Virus record (IMG/VR): IMGVR_UViG_3300035190_000244
Location: 1 to 33,222 of that record
DNA from: a virus
Length of the DNA: 33,222 bases
Strand: one strand, 5' to 3'
Both the position numbers and the translations under genes were made by a program. The notes beneath the pieces were generated by a model. The model did not search any database. It was not told the DNA's origin and saw only the letters and a list, made by a program, of their open reading frames with translations. Numbering within the stretch: position 1 is the stretch's first letter; every line of letters begins with the position of its first letter. This document shows, piece after piece, positions 6,134-11,903 of this stretch.

Positions 6134-6290
6134 CAGGTGTCTCGTCTTCTTCGTCTTCGGGGTCTTCGCAATCACTGTGATAGTCAGTCCAATCACACCA
6201 CCCACAAGGTTGTTCCGAAGCACTATGACATCCACACGAACTATATGGATTTTTATGTCCAGCCTCACACCTGTTCAGCCAATGACTCAT
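6126..6290 (-). CDS. Small Cys/His-rich, acidic-tailed protein
   Basis: A 54-residue protein with seven Cys or His candidates for zinc binding (NRCEAGHK, SSCGCH, PCGWCDW, SDCED) and a very acidic tail (EDPEDEEDE). The ATG at 6290 follows a GGGGAGAAG site and overlaps the stop of the tiny gene upstream as ATGA. A GTG at 6320 is the alternative. The Cys pairs suggest one or two zinc knuckles; the partner is unknown. Confidence 0.55.
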   Translation of the reverse strand: MSHWLNRCEAGHKNPYSSCGCHSASEQPCGWCDWTDYHSDCEDPEDEEDETPDE

Positions 6291-6367
6291 CTGAACTTCT
6301 CCCCTATCAAAACGCCACACAAAAACACGGCACTCAACATAATAATTTGAACAATGAAATCACCCAC
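6287..6367 (-). CDS. 26-residue single-pass membrane peptide
   Basis: A GTG-initiated frame of 26 codons encoding one hydrophobic helix (FIVQIIMLSAVFLCGVLIG) followed by EKFR. It overlaps the upstream gene by 8 bases and its TGA overlaps the ATG of the next gene as ATGA, filling what would otherwise be a 70-base gap in a fully packed operon. A GGGGA site lies about 9 bases before the GTG. The overlaps and clean membrane pattern support a real gene; translation is unproven. Confidence 0.4.
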   Translation of the reverse strand: MGDFIVQIIMLSAVFLCGVLIGEKFR

Positions 6368-6557
6368 GGCGTTGCATCCCCACAAACTTAGTCAAACAAC
6401 GACACACATCACACGTTCTAAAATAATCGTGGTCGTGCTTCTGAGCGTGAACAGACAACTCCTGAGCCATCTCTTTCCACCTGTCCCGTTCATCCAACAA
6501 ATCCAAGTATCGCTTGAACCAAGCAACACTGTCCCTCTTTTCTCTGTCCTTATCCAT
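6360..6557 (-). CDS. Small charged protein with CxxC motif
   Basis: A 65-residue protein. The first 40 residues form a charged, probably helical or coiled segment (MDKDREKRDSVAWFKRYL, ERDRWKEMAQEL) and the end carries CDVCRC near residue 50. It begins after an excellent AAAGAGGAAAC site that lies within the end of the preceding gene (8-base overlap). The function is unknown. Confidence 0.6.
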   Translation of the reverse strand: MDKDREKRDSVAWFKRYLDLLDERDRWKEMAQELSVHAQKHDHDYFRTCDVCRCLTKFVGMQRRG

Positions 6558-6714
6558 TTGTTTCCTCTTTCATTTCTAAATACTGGTCAATAATTTTTCT
6601 TTCACGGTCAGACGGTGCCTGTAACCGTTCAAAATCTGATGCGTTATAAACACGATTCATAAGACACTCAAACAGTTCTCTACTGATTGTTTCCAACTGA
6701 ATATGAGAAGCCAT
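6550..6714 (-). CDS. 54-residue hypothetical helical protein
   Basis: A 54-codon frame, MASHIQLETISRELFE at the start, charged and probably helical throughout, ending in EMKEETNG. Its ATG overlaps the upstream nuclease stop as TGATG at 6712-6716, and its last codons contain the ribosome site of the next gene, with an 8-base overlap. Without it there would be a 157-base gap in an otherwise packed operon. I do not recognise a family. Confidence 0.6.
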   Translation of the reverse strand: MASHIQLETISRELFECLMNRVYNASDFERLQAPSDRERKIIDQYLEMKEETNG

Positions 6715-7049
6715 CAGTAACCTGCCTGCTTCAACAGTTTCGCCATATCTTCAAACCTCATAATGGCGTACTGTTCTTCACCAGTGCCGTGACCCTGGCG
6801 TTTCACAACAAGCACACCATAATCAGCATTAGCGTTGATGCGTTCCGTTTCTGTTTCTTTCAACCAAGCAGACAACTCGTGCCTCTTGGCTGCTTTACAT
6901 TCAAACACCAACGGACCACAACCAGTAACGTCACCCTTATCAAGATGACCGTGTAAGGCTCGCCTCTCAGCATATGGGAAACCAAGATTGCGTAAAGAAC
7001 GAACAATCAAAGTCTCAAAGGATGTTCCTTTAGAACGGTTCAGGGACAT
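6714..7049 (-). CDS. Holliday-junction-resolvase-like PD-(D/E)XK endonuclease
   Basis: A 111-residue protein matching the layout of small archaeal-type/phage resolvases: RSKGTSFE at residues 5-12 with Glu12, DKGDVTG with Asp40, and FECK with Glu50 and Lys52, followed by a helix and a last strand (YGVLVVKRQG). This is the full set of E, D, ExK residues. It would resolve or trim branched DNA during phage recombination and packaging. It overlaps the RHH gene by 20 bases. The motif evidence is good, but specificity is inferred. Confidence 0.75.
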   Translation of the reverse strand: MSLNRSKGTSFETLIVRSLRNLGFPYAERRALHGHLDKGDVTGCGPLVFECKAAKRHELSAWLKETETERINANADYGVLVVKRQGHGTGEEQYAIMRFEDMAKLLKQAGY

Positions 7050-7215
7050 TTTCGTAAGCCTCCTGAACTAACTGGCGCAACAAAGCAGATTTTGATACTC
7101 GCCTCATTGAACACAACAACTCAATGGTTGTCCACTGTTCCACTGTTACACGCAACCCTAAGAAACGAGTTGATGCCAACTTGCCTTCTGGGTCCACAGT
7201 TCTTTTCGCACTCAT
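7030..7215 (-). CDS. Ribbon-helix-helix-like DNA-binding protein
   Basis: A 61-residue protein with the layout of CopG/Arc repressors: one strand (TRFLGLRVTVEQW), helix one (TTIELLCSMRR) and helix two (SKSALLRQLVQEAYENV). Such dimers bind operators through the paired strand. It sits inside the recombination operon and overlaps both neighbours (4 bases upstream, 20 downstream), so autoregulation is plausible but not shown. Confidence 0.6.
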   Translation of the reverse strand: MSAKRTVDPEGKLASTRFLGLRVTVEQWTTIELLCSMRRVSKSALLRQLVQEAYENVPEPF

Positions 7216-7946
7216 TCTGCTTCCTTCGCTTTCTTTGCTTCGCTAAATGCTTTGCGTAACGCTGCAAGGTCTGACTGTTTAGCGAAACCAAACCGTACAT
7301 TTGCTGCTTTATAGATAGTCATAGGATTCAAGTCTTCTTTGGTGCAAGCCTTAGTGAACCCGTCAATCTGTTGGGGTGTCAAAAGAGTGTCTTCTGTTGG
7401 GGTGTCATCCTTTGGTGCTGGCTTTGACATCTGACCTGTTTGTTTCTGTGGTGCTGGCTTACCACCCAGGTCTTCCCATTCCTGCTTAGTCCACAAAGAC
7501 AAAGCAATACCGAAACGCATTGAGGCGTTACGAAGGAAGTCACCAACAAGTTCTTTGTCTAGTTCCATCTTGTCTGCTTTGACTGAACCAACACCTAGCA
7601 TTTCTTTGCCGTGAATGGTGAGCCATCCCCACATTGTTGCGATTCCGTTCTCAACGTGGATAGCAGGGCGACCATTGTTCCAGCCACAAGGTTCCCAAGA
7701 CCAGTACGGGTCCACTTCAATGAGGATGCGAGTGATGTCTGCGTGTCCTACGAAGTCAAGTTGGATTCCACCTTTGGGTAGTTTGCCAACAATCTTTGGG
7801 TCTGGTACGGCAAAGTCTGTCATTACTTTGCGTAGTTCTTTTTCTTTGTTTTGTGTTTCCACTGGTATTACCTTTCTCGGTGTGTTGTATTTGAGGTTTT
7901 GGATGCTTGTTATTTTGTTGATGTCTGATGTGTATTCCATTGTCAT
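7212..7946 (-). CDS. Putative single-strand annealing (recombination) protein
   Basis: A 244-residue protein. Residues about 45-155 form the conserved part: VGKLPKGGIQLDFVGHADIT, VDPYWSWEP, MWGWLTIHGKEMLGVGSV and LVGDFLRNASMRFGIALSLW. This is compatible with a Rad52/Sak- or Erf-like single-strand annealing protein, though I cannot place it firmly in one family. Residues 165-185 are a Pro/Lys/Gln-rich linker and the C-terminal 55 residues are a separate helical domain. It starts at an ATGA overlap with the exonuclease gene, the classic pairing of a phage two-gene recombination system, and that context carries much of the weight. Confidence 0.6.
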   Translation of the reverse strand: MTMEYTSDINKITSIQNLKYNTPRKVIPVETQNKEKELRKVMTDFAVPDPKIVGKLPKGGIQLDFVGHADITRILIEVDPYWSWEPCGWNNGRPAIHVENGIATMWGWLTIHGKEMLGVGSVKADKMELDKELVGDFLRNASMRFGIALSLWTKQEWEDLGGKPAPQKQTGQMSKPAPKDDTPTEDTLLTPQQIDGFTKACTKEDLNPMTIYKAANVRFGFAKQSDLAALRKAFSEAKKAKEAE

Positions 7947-8890
7947 TCTCCCTTTAGACGCAATGTTCTGCTTAGTGATGACTTAACATACTGTGCGTAT
8001 GTGTCAGGGTTTTCTGCTTGGAACCGTTTGGAATCAAACCAGTCACGCTTGTATCCCTTCCAAGTAGCAACCACTGCCCCATTGATAGTGGCAGATTCAT
8101 TCGGTCCAATCAAGTCACACAGTTCTGCTTTCAGCCTGTCTTCCATATCTTTGTAGGAAGCCAATTCAGATTTGACGTGTTTGAGTTGGGCGATTAGGTC
8201 GGTAACTGACGGGTCTAACTCAATAGGGTCGGCAGTTGTTTGTTGGTAACGAGTGCTAATAGTTTCGTAGGTGTATGTAATCCCTGGTGGGGTCATACCT
8301 AGTTCAATAGCGTTGAGCCACATTGCTGATGCTTCTATGTGGTCGTCTATTTCTTCTTGTGTGATGTTTTGTTCCACGATGGTAAGGCGCAGGGTGTTGT
8401 CAAAGATTGCCCACGTCACTCGTTTAGCATCTGAACAGATGGCTTGTTGGATTCCTTGAATACGCCAATAGTCAGGCAACATTCCAGAGTATTCACGGCT
8501 TGTCGTTTTTACTTCAAGGATGTGTTTGGTTTCTTCGTTCCATCCGTCAAGTGTTGAGATGAGTCGTGCGCCATTGTCGTGTGCGAAGCAGAACAGTTCG
8601 TCTGGTGTGGAGAAGTCCACGCCTAGTCTGTCGCCTGCCCAATGGATGATGGTGTCTTCAAGACGGTTCCCTGTTTCCATTGCAGCGTTCGGTGTGATGG
8701 GTGTAGGTGCTACGCCTGATAGCAGTTCGGCTGCGTATTGGTCTTGCTTGACAAATGGGTGTAGTCCGTAGATGGCTGCTGCTGCTGAGGCAGAGATTTG
8801 TCGGAACCCTTCTTTGTCTTTGTATCTTTGGTTGAGCCATTCTTGTGAACCGTGTGGTTCTTTGGGTATGCGATACCTGTCGTAAGTCAT
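7943..8890 (-). CDS. YqaJ-type / lambda-exonuclease-like recombinase nuclease
   Basis: A 315-residue protein with the YqaJ viral recombinase pattern: GSQEWLNQRY near residue 14, ISASAAAAIYGLHPF at 32-46, METGNRLED with Glu78 at 71-79, STLDG with Asp115, and LEVKTT with Glu126 and Lys128. A helical region follows (about 230-275). The enzyme should degrade one strand from dsDNA ends to give ssDNA for the annealing protein encoded next. The long open frame goes back to 9085, but the ATG at 8890 follows AAGGAGGGGG and starts the conserved part. Confidence 0.88.
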   Translation of the reverse strand: MTYDRYRIPKEPHGSQEWLNQRYKDKEGFRQISASAAAAIYGLHPFVKQDQYAAELLSGVAPTPITPNAAMETGNRLEDTIIHWAGDRLGVDFSTPDELFCFAHDNGARLISTLDGWNEETKHILEVKTTSREYSGMLPDYWRIQGIQQAICSDAKRVTWAIFDNTLRLTIVEQNITQEEIDDHIEASAMWLNAIELGMTPPGITYTYETISTRYQQTTADPIELDPSVTDLIAQLKHVKSELASYKDMEDRLKAELCDLIGPNESATINGAVVATWKGYKRDWFDSKRFQAENPDTYAQYVKSSLSRTLRLKGE

Positions 8891-8924
8891 TGGGTTTCCC
8901 CCTCCTTCTGTGTTGTACATATGT

Positions 8925-8961
8925 GCTATGTATAAAACACCATACAGTAGGGCTGTGTCAA
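8925..8961 (-). promoter_or_regulatory. Candidate sigma-70-type promoter of the recombination operon
   Basis: On the minus strand TTGACA (8961-8956) is followed 19 bases later by TTTATA (8936-8931), and TATACA (8934-8929) overlaps that. A second reading, TTGCAT then 17 bases then TATGGT, starts a few bases upstream. The site lies in the only sizeable gap of this block, immediately before the exonuclease start. Spacing is longer than the usual 17, so this is a candidate only. Confidence 0.35.
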
Positions 8962-9221
8962 ATGCAAGTAGAAAGTAAAATTGTTTTCCGAACCATTCCT
9001 GCTGGTATATAAAACAGGTTGATTCCGTCACCCTCGTGGAAGGTTTGAAGCAGTGTGATGTGGTCTTTCTTTCCACCTGGGTCATCTGGTGGCACTAGGA
9101 AACCTACTGATTGGACCAGTGTTTCGCCGTCATCTTCTATTTCTTCTAGCGTGAGCCAGCCTGGGTCGCCCCCACAAGCGTCTGCCCATTCAATTAGAAC
9201 GATTGGGTATTCAGTCTTCAT
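8958..9221 (-). CDS. Hypothetical protein
   Basis: An 87-residue acidic protein, with beta-type segments (YPIVLIEWADACGG, LVQSVGFLVPP, DHITLLQTF, INLFYIPAGMVRKTILLS) that suggest a small barrel. Similar short proteins with a W-x-D ... GDPGW pattern occur in phage operons, as far as I recall, without known function. The ATG at 9221 overlaps the upstream zinc-ribbon gene by 11 bases; an in-frame GTG at 9293 is less likely. Confidence 0.6.
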   Translation of the reverse strand: MKTEYPIVLIEWADACGGDPGWLTLEEIEDDGETLVQSVGFLVPPDDPGGKKDHITLLQTFHEGDGINLFYIPAGMVRKTILLSTCI

Positions 9222-9330
9222 CATCTGCTCGTTGACCTTCTGCTCTACATTCAGGGCAGTATCTTCCTTCGGACTTGTGCCAGCCTTCACCACAGATGGG
9301 GCAGATGTAGAACTGTGATAGTGGGGTCAC
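9211..9330 (-). CDS. 39-residue zinc-ribbon peptide
   Basis: A GTG-initiated frame of 39 codons with CPICGEG and YCPEC, spaced 12 residues apart: a textbook two-CxxC zinc ribbon. An in-frame TAA lies four codons before the GTG, so no longer form exists. It overlaps the next gene by 11 bases. The ribosome site is weak. The Cys spacing is too regular to be likely by chance, but translation is unproven. Confidence 0.5.
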   Translation of the reverse strand: MTPLSQFYICPICGEGWHKSEGRYCPECRAEGQRADDED

Positions 9331-9342
9331 AGGTTTATCTTA

Positions 9343-9474
9343 CTATGCTGCTTGGTGGTGGTGTATCAAACTATCCAAAGCGTTTATCACTTGGATAAGT
9401 TCATCTTCCTCCACCCCCCTAGCCACTACCCTTACCAAAAATTTCCTGATTAAAAACAACTGAGTCAACGTCAT
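9343..9474 (-). CDS. 43-residue hypothetical protein
   Basis: A short frame, MTLTQLFLIRKFLVRV at the start, then a helical acidic part (EEDELIQVINALDSLIHHHQ). The frame is open to an ATG at 9576, but that would overlap the membrane protein gene by 86 bases; the ATG at 9474 follows that gene by 16 bases. It is the last gene of the lysis region. The function is unknown, and it may be a helical regulator or inhibitor. Confidence 0.4.
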   Translation of the reverse strand: MTLTQLFLIRKFLVRVVARGVEEDELIQVINALDSLIHHHQAA

Positions 9475-9490
9475 AGGACCCACGACATTA

Positions 9491-9721
9491 TCAGTCAGGC
9501 TTAGTGATATACGCTTCCACAAATGTAATACGTTCTTCAATTCTGTTGATGGCATCACGCATAGACGACCCACCATTCTTGAACATATTGGACTCCACCA
9601 AACTCACAGCCTGCTCAATCCTCGTAGCCCACTTGATGACAGGTTTGATGACAGTATGGAAAATAATACCGAGCGCACCCACCACAGCACCAGCCGTGAT
9701 AATCCACTGCGCAACAGTCAT
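9491..9721 (-). CDS. Small membrane protein with coiled tail (holin candidate)
   Basis: A 76-residue protein with an N-terminal transmembrane segment (residues 3-27) followed by a cytoplasmic-type helix (ATRIEQAVSLVESNMF, RDAINRIEERITFVEAYI). Actinophages often encode such proteins beside the endolysin. It begins at an ATGA overlap with the tiny membrane gene upstream, two genes after the endolysin. A holin or holin-associated role is inferred from context. Confidence 0.55.
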   Translation of the reverse strand: MTVAQWIITAGAVVGALGIIFHTVIKPVIKWATRIEQAVSLVESNMFKNGGSSMRDAINRIEERITFVEAYITKPD

Positions 9722-9837
9722 CGTCTTTTCCCGTTACTAATCTTGACGGCTTCAATCCACACAGACAACAAAATTGCTATGCAACTGGCACCAATACAAC
9801 CAAACAAGATAAGAGCAAACATCACTGCACGTTTCAT
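9718..9837 (-). CDS. 39-residue membrane peptide after endolysin (holin or pinholin candidate)
   Basis: A 39-codon frame, MKRAVMFALILFGCIG at the start, with a single transmembrane helix covering about residues 5-28 and a basic end (KISNGKRR). The ATG overlaps the endolysin stop as ATGA (9834-9837) and its TGA overlaps the next ATG as ATGA (9718-9721). The double coupling in an endolysin-holin context is strong support for a real gene. It is well below usual gene-finder limits. Confidence 0.6.
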   Translation of the reverse strand: MKRAVMFALILFGCIGASCIAILLSVWIEAVKISNGKRR

Positions 9838-10361
9838 TCAGGCTTAGGCAAGGCTCGCCAGGCTGCTTCAAACTTTTCTGCGTCTTTAGCCATCTCAGGA
9901 GAAAGTTCAAGGTGCAACCATTTCCCTCCGAACGACCCTGCATTATCATCTTTAGTAAAAATTTTTACCCCTGCCAAATTTTCGCCACGACTACACCTGA
10001 ACCCACGACCATAACCAGGCTTGCCATCCTTGACATCCTTATCAAAGGCGTAGTCGTGAATCTCCTCAATGCCCAGTTCCTTCGTGTACTTGATAAACCA
10101 ATCCCACATAGCCACGCCAACCTTACGGTCCGTATAGCCAATGTCCACGGCAGCACCAGTAGCGTGAACAGACATCCACTTTTCCATACCAGGGTCGCCA
10201 ATCTTCTTACCCTCAGTATGAGAGTTGCGCATCAACCTCGGCTGATAAATCCCCAAGTTCTGCGTCTTCCATCTACGTTTACACAAATCAGCCAACTTCT
10301 CAGTACCAGGCTGCGCCTTCTTGCCATCAAAACTAGGGTAGTAACTGTATTTTCTTGGCAT
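9834..10361 (-). CDS. Endolysin, M15-type peptidoglycan peptidase
   Basis: A 175-residue protein with the M15/VanY-like metallopeptidase layout: SVHATGAAVDIG with candidate zinc ligands His66 and Asp73, and KWLHLEL with His150. The spacing fits LD- or L-Ala-D-Glu-type peptidases that cut peptide stems or bridges in peptidoglycan. There is no separate cell-wall-binding domain. The ATG has a GGAAG site 8 bases upstream. It starts the lysis block that continues with two small membrane proteins. A second M15-like domain occurs in the virion protein at 25835-27712. Confidence 0.85.
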   Translation of the reverse strand: MPRKYSYYPSFDGKKAQPGTEKLADLCKRRWKTQNLGIYQPRLMRNSHTEGKKIGDPGMEKWMSVHATGAAVDIGYTDRKVGVAMWDWFIKYTKELGIEEIHDYAFDKDVKDGKPGYGRGFRCSRGENLAGVKIFTKDDNAGSFGGKWLHLELSPEMAKDAEKFEAAWRALPKPE

Positions 10362-10470
10362 AAAAATCTTCCTGCTCAGGTTGCATTTACAAATATAGCA
10401 GTGCTACAATTTCTATTGCCCTTAGCAAGGTCGTTTCCCCCTTTCTCCCTTGCTAGGGGCACTGTCGTAT
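10362..10470 (-). other. Intergenic gap upstream of the endolysin with a 13-bp hairpin
   Basis: A 109-base gap. GCCCTTAGCAAGG at 10418-10430 pairs with CCTTGCTAGGGGC at 10448-10460 (13 bp, one G-T pair, 17-base loop containing GGGGG on the minus strand). A second perfect inverted repeat, TAGCA-G-TGCTA, lies at 10396-10406. No T-run follows, so a transcript-processing or regulatory element is as likely as a terminator. Confidence 0.45.
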
Positions 10471-10641
10471 CTACTCGTCTATTCCCACACCCAGGGCAAT
10501 AGCAATAATGTTGACAAGCAAAGCAGCAACGCTGATATACATAGCCTTGCTCAATGTATCGCCAGACAAGGTGACAAGTACAAGACCTGTACCAGCAGCC
10601 CATAACAACAACGAAGTAATAGCACCAAAATATTTACTCAT
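10471..10641 (-). CDS. Small two-helix membrane protein (holin candidate)
   Basis: A 56-residue protein starting MSKYFGAITSLLLWAAG with two hydrophobic helices (about 4-24 and 32-52) joined by a short polar loop (SGDTLSKAMY). This is the layout of class II holins, which accumulate in the membrane and release the endolysin. A GTG frame extension to 10695 would overlap the Thr-rich protein gene by 41 bases; the ATG at 10641 is preferred. The role is inferred from position just before the endolysin. Confidence 0.6.
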   Translation of the reverse strand: MSKYFGAITSLLLWAAGTGLVLVTLSGDTLSKAMYISVAALLVNIIAIALGVGIDE

Positions 10642-10654
10642 AACGGTCAGGTTA

Positions 10655-11734
10655 TCATTTCCGTCTGGTCGCCACGGCTGCTGCTGCTGCCACACCTGCT
10701 ATAGCAATCAAGGCTCGCCTCTGAGACACAGGGATATTGGACCCGACAGGCACATAGGTATCTACAGCCCCACCAAAAATGTCCACTGATTCCTCAAAGG
10801 CTTCTCTAACTTCTTGGGGTGCATCCTGTACTGCTGCCACAAGTTGTTCAATCTGGGCATCAGATAAATCTTCTACGTTCAATGCCTCAAACACTTGGGT
10901 GGCTTCTTCTGCTGTGATAGTAGCCAACACTTCAGGACTGGTAGCCAATTCAACAGCCTGCTCCTCACTAATAACGGGTGGTATCTCTACAGGAATAGTT
11001 GTAGTTGTTGTAGGGTTTTCTGTTGTTGTAGTAACAGGAACCGTGGTGGAGGTAGATGATGTGGTGGTGGAAGTTGAAGTTGACGTGGTGGGTTGAACGA
11101 CAGTTGTGGTGGGGGCAAGCGAAGTCGTGGTGGTCGGCGCAACAGTTGTTGAAGTTGATGTTGTGGTTGTCGGGGCTATCGTTGTTGTGGTTGTTGTCGT
11201 TGTGGTGGATGTTGTTGTAGATGTGGATGTGGTGGTTGTTGTTGACGTTGTTGACGTGGATGTTGTGGTTGTCTGTTCTTCTGTGGTAGTTGTCTGCATA
11301 GAGCCGACACCGTTGAACCCCAGTTCATACTGTAAATTCCAGCCTCCATTTGTGCGCCAAGCGTTAGGGTCGCCACAACAAATACCAGCCCTCAATCTGT
11401 AACGACCAGCAGGTACGGCTATAGAGATGTACGACTGTAAACCATACGAGTCATCATTCGCTGCGAGTTGTACGCCTTGTTCGTCATAAAGCCACAGCAT
11501 CGGGTCGGATGGATAGCCTTCAACCATATAGGTTTGCGCTACAAATTGTGTTGGTTCGCTGTATTCAAACCAAATGTCTGTTGGTTCTGTGATGATTGGG
11601 TTCTGCGCTTGAACAGAACTTGACCATAGAAACAATGTTATAAACGCCGTGATGACGGCGTATCTGCTAGCCCTTCTTACCGAAGGCTGCTGCAACTTCT
11701 TCTTTCGTAAGAGTGCCGTCTTCTGACCAGGCAC
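10655..11734 (-). CDS. Exported Thr-rich surface-type protein with C-terminal membrane anchor
   Basis: About 359 residues if started at GTG 11734; TTG at 11695 would be an alternative. Layout: basic start, signal peptide (AVITAFITLFLWSSS, cleavage near QA/QN at about residue 43), a 100-residue beta-rich domain (TDIWFEYSEP, PMLWLYDEQG, CCGDPNAW) of prepeptidase-like type, a Thr/Ser-rich linker at about residues 148-247, a helical domain (DLSDAQIEQLVAAVQDA), and a C-terminal hydrophobic helix ending RRK. This looks like a cell-surface protein of the host class. It could help in wall or membrane disruption, or in excluding other phages. The function is unknown. Confidence 0.65.
   Translation of the reverse strand: MPGQKTALLRKKKLQQPSVRRASRYAVITAFITLFLWSSSVQAQNPIITEPTDIWFEYSEPTQFVAQTYMVEGYPSDPMLWLYDEQGVQLAANDDSYGLQSYISIAVPAGRYRLRAGICCGDPNAWRTNGGWNLQYELGFNGVGSMQTTTTEEQTTTTSTSTTSTTTTTSTSTTTSTTTTTTTTTIAPTTTTSTSTTVAPTTTTSLAPTTTVVQPTTSTSTSTTTSSTSTTVPVTTTTENPTTTTTIPVEIPPVISEEQAVELATSPEVLATITAEEATQVFEALNVEDLSDAQIEQLVAAVQDAPQEVREAFEESVDIFGGAVDTYVPVGSNIPVSQRRALIAIAGVAAAAAVATRRK
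10994..11293 (-). repeat. Thr-codon low-complexity tract
   Basis: About 300 bases coding almost only Thr and Ser with occasional Val-Ala-Pro, seen on the plus strand as GTTGTTGTGGTGG-type runs. It forms the flexible linker of the protein at 10655-11734. Such runs are prone to length change by replication slippage or recombination. Confidence 0.8.
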
Positions 11735-11894
11735 GAAGTAACGCTTCGGTTACTTTTCCTGCTGCCATAAAGCCTGCGATGGCTGCTGATTTCCAGAGTT
11801 CTACGCCGAAGATTGCGCCACCTGCTACGGCTGCTAATGCTGATGAGCCGAAGACTGCGATGATTCTTCCGATGAGGGTTTGAATTTTTATCAT
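11667..11894 (-). CDS. Small membrane protein, Ala/Gly-rich
   Basis: A 75-residue protein with two hydrophobic segments (LIGRIIAVFGSSALAAVAGG and VELWKSAAIAGFMAAGKV) and a charged tail (EDGTLTKEEVAAAFGKKG). It follows the collar fibre gene by 9 bases. It overlaps the Thr-rich gene start by 67 bases if that begins at GTG 11734, or by 29 if TTG 11695. This layout matches phage holins and small virion membrane proteins. The role is unassigned. Confidence 0.6.
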   Translation of the reverse strand: MIKIQTLIGRIIAVFGSSALAAVAGGAIFGVELWKSAAIAGFMAAGKVTEALLRAWSEDGTLTKEEVAAAFGKKG

Positions 11895-11903
11895 AAGTTT
11901 TCC

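Noticed and set aside
5936-6391. Several plus-strand frames in this interval
   Set aside because: They are antisense to a packed minus-strand operon with good ribosome sites and stop-start overlaps.
8891-9085. Longer start for the exonuclease (up to 9085)
   Set aside because: The extra stretch overlaps the neighbouring gene and the promoter candidate; the ATG at 8890 has AAGGAGGGGG and begins the conserved domain.
11106-11402. Plus-strand frame of 98 codons rich in Val (VVVVVDVVV)
   Set aside because: It is the complement of the Thr-rich linker of the minus-strand protein at 10655-11734. The Val runs only mirror Thr codons, and there is no ribosome site.
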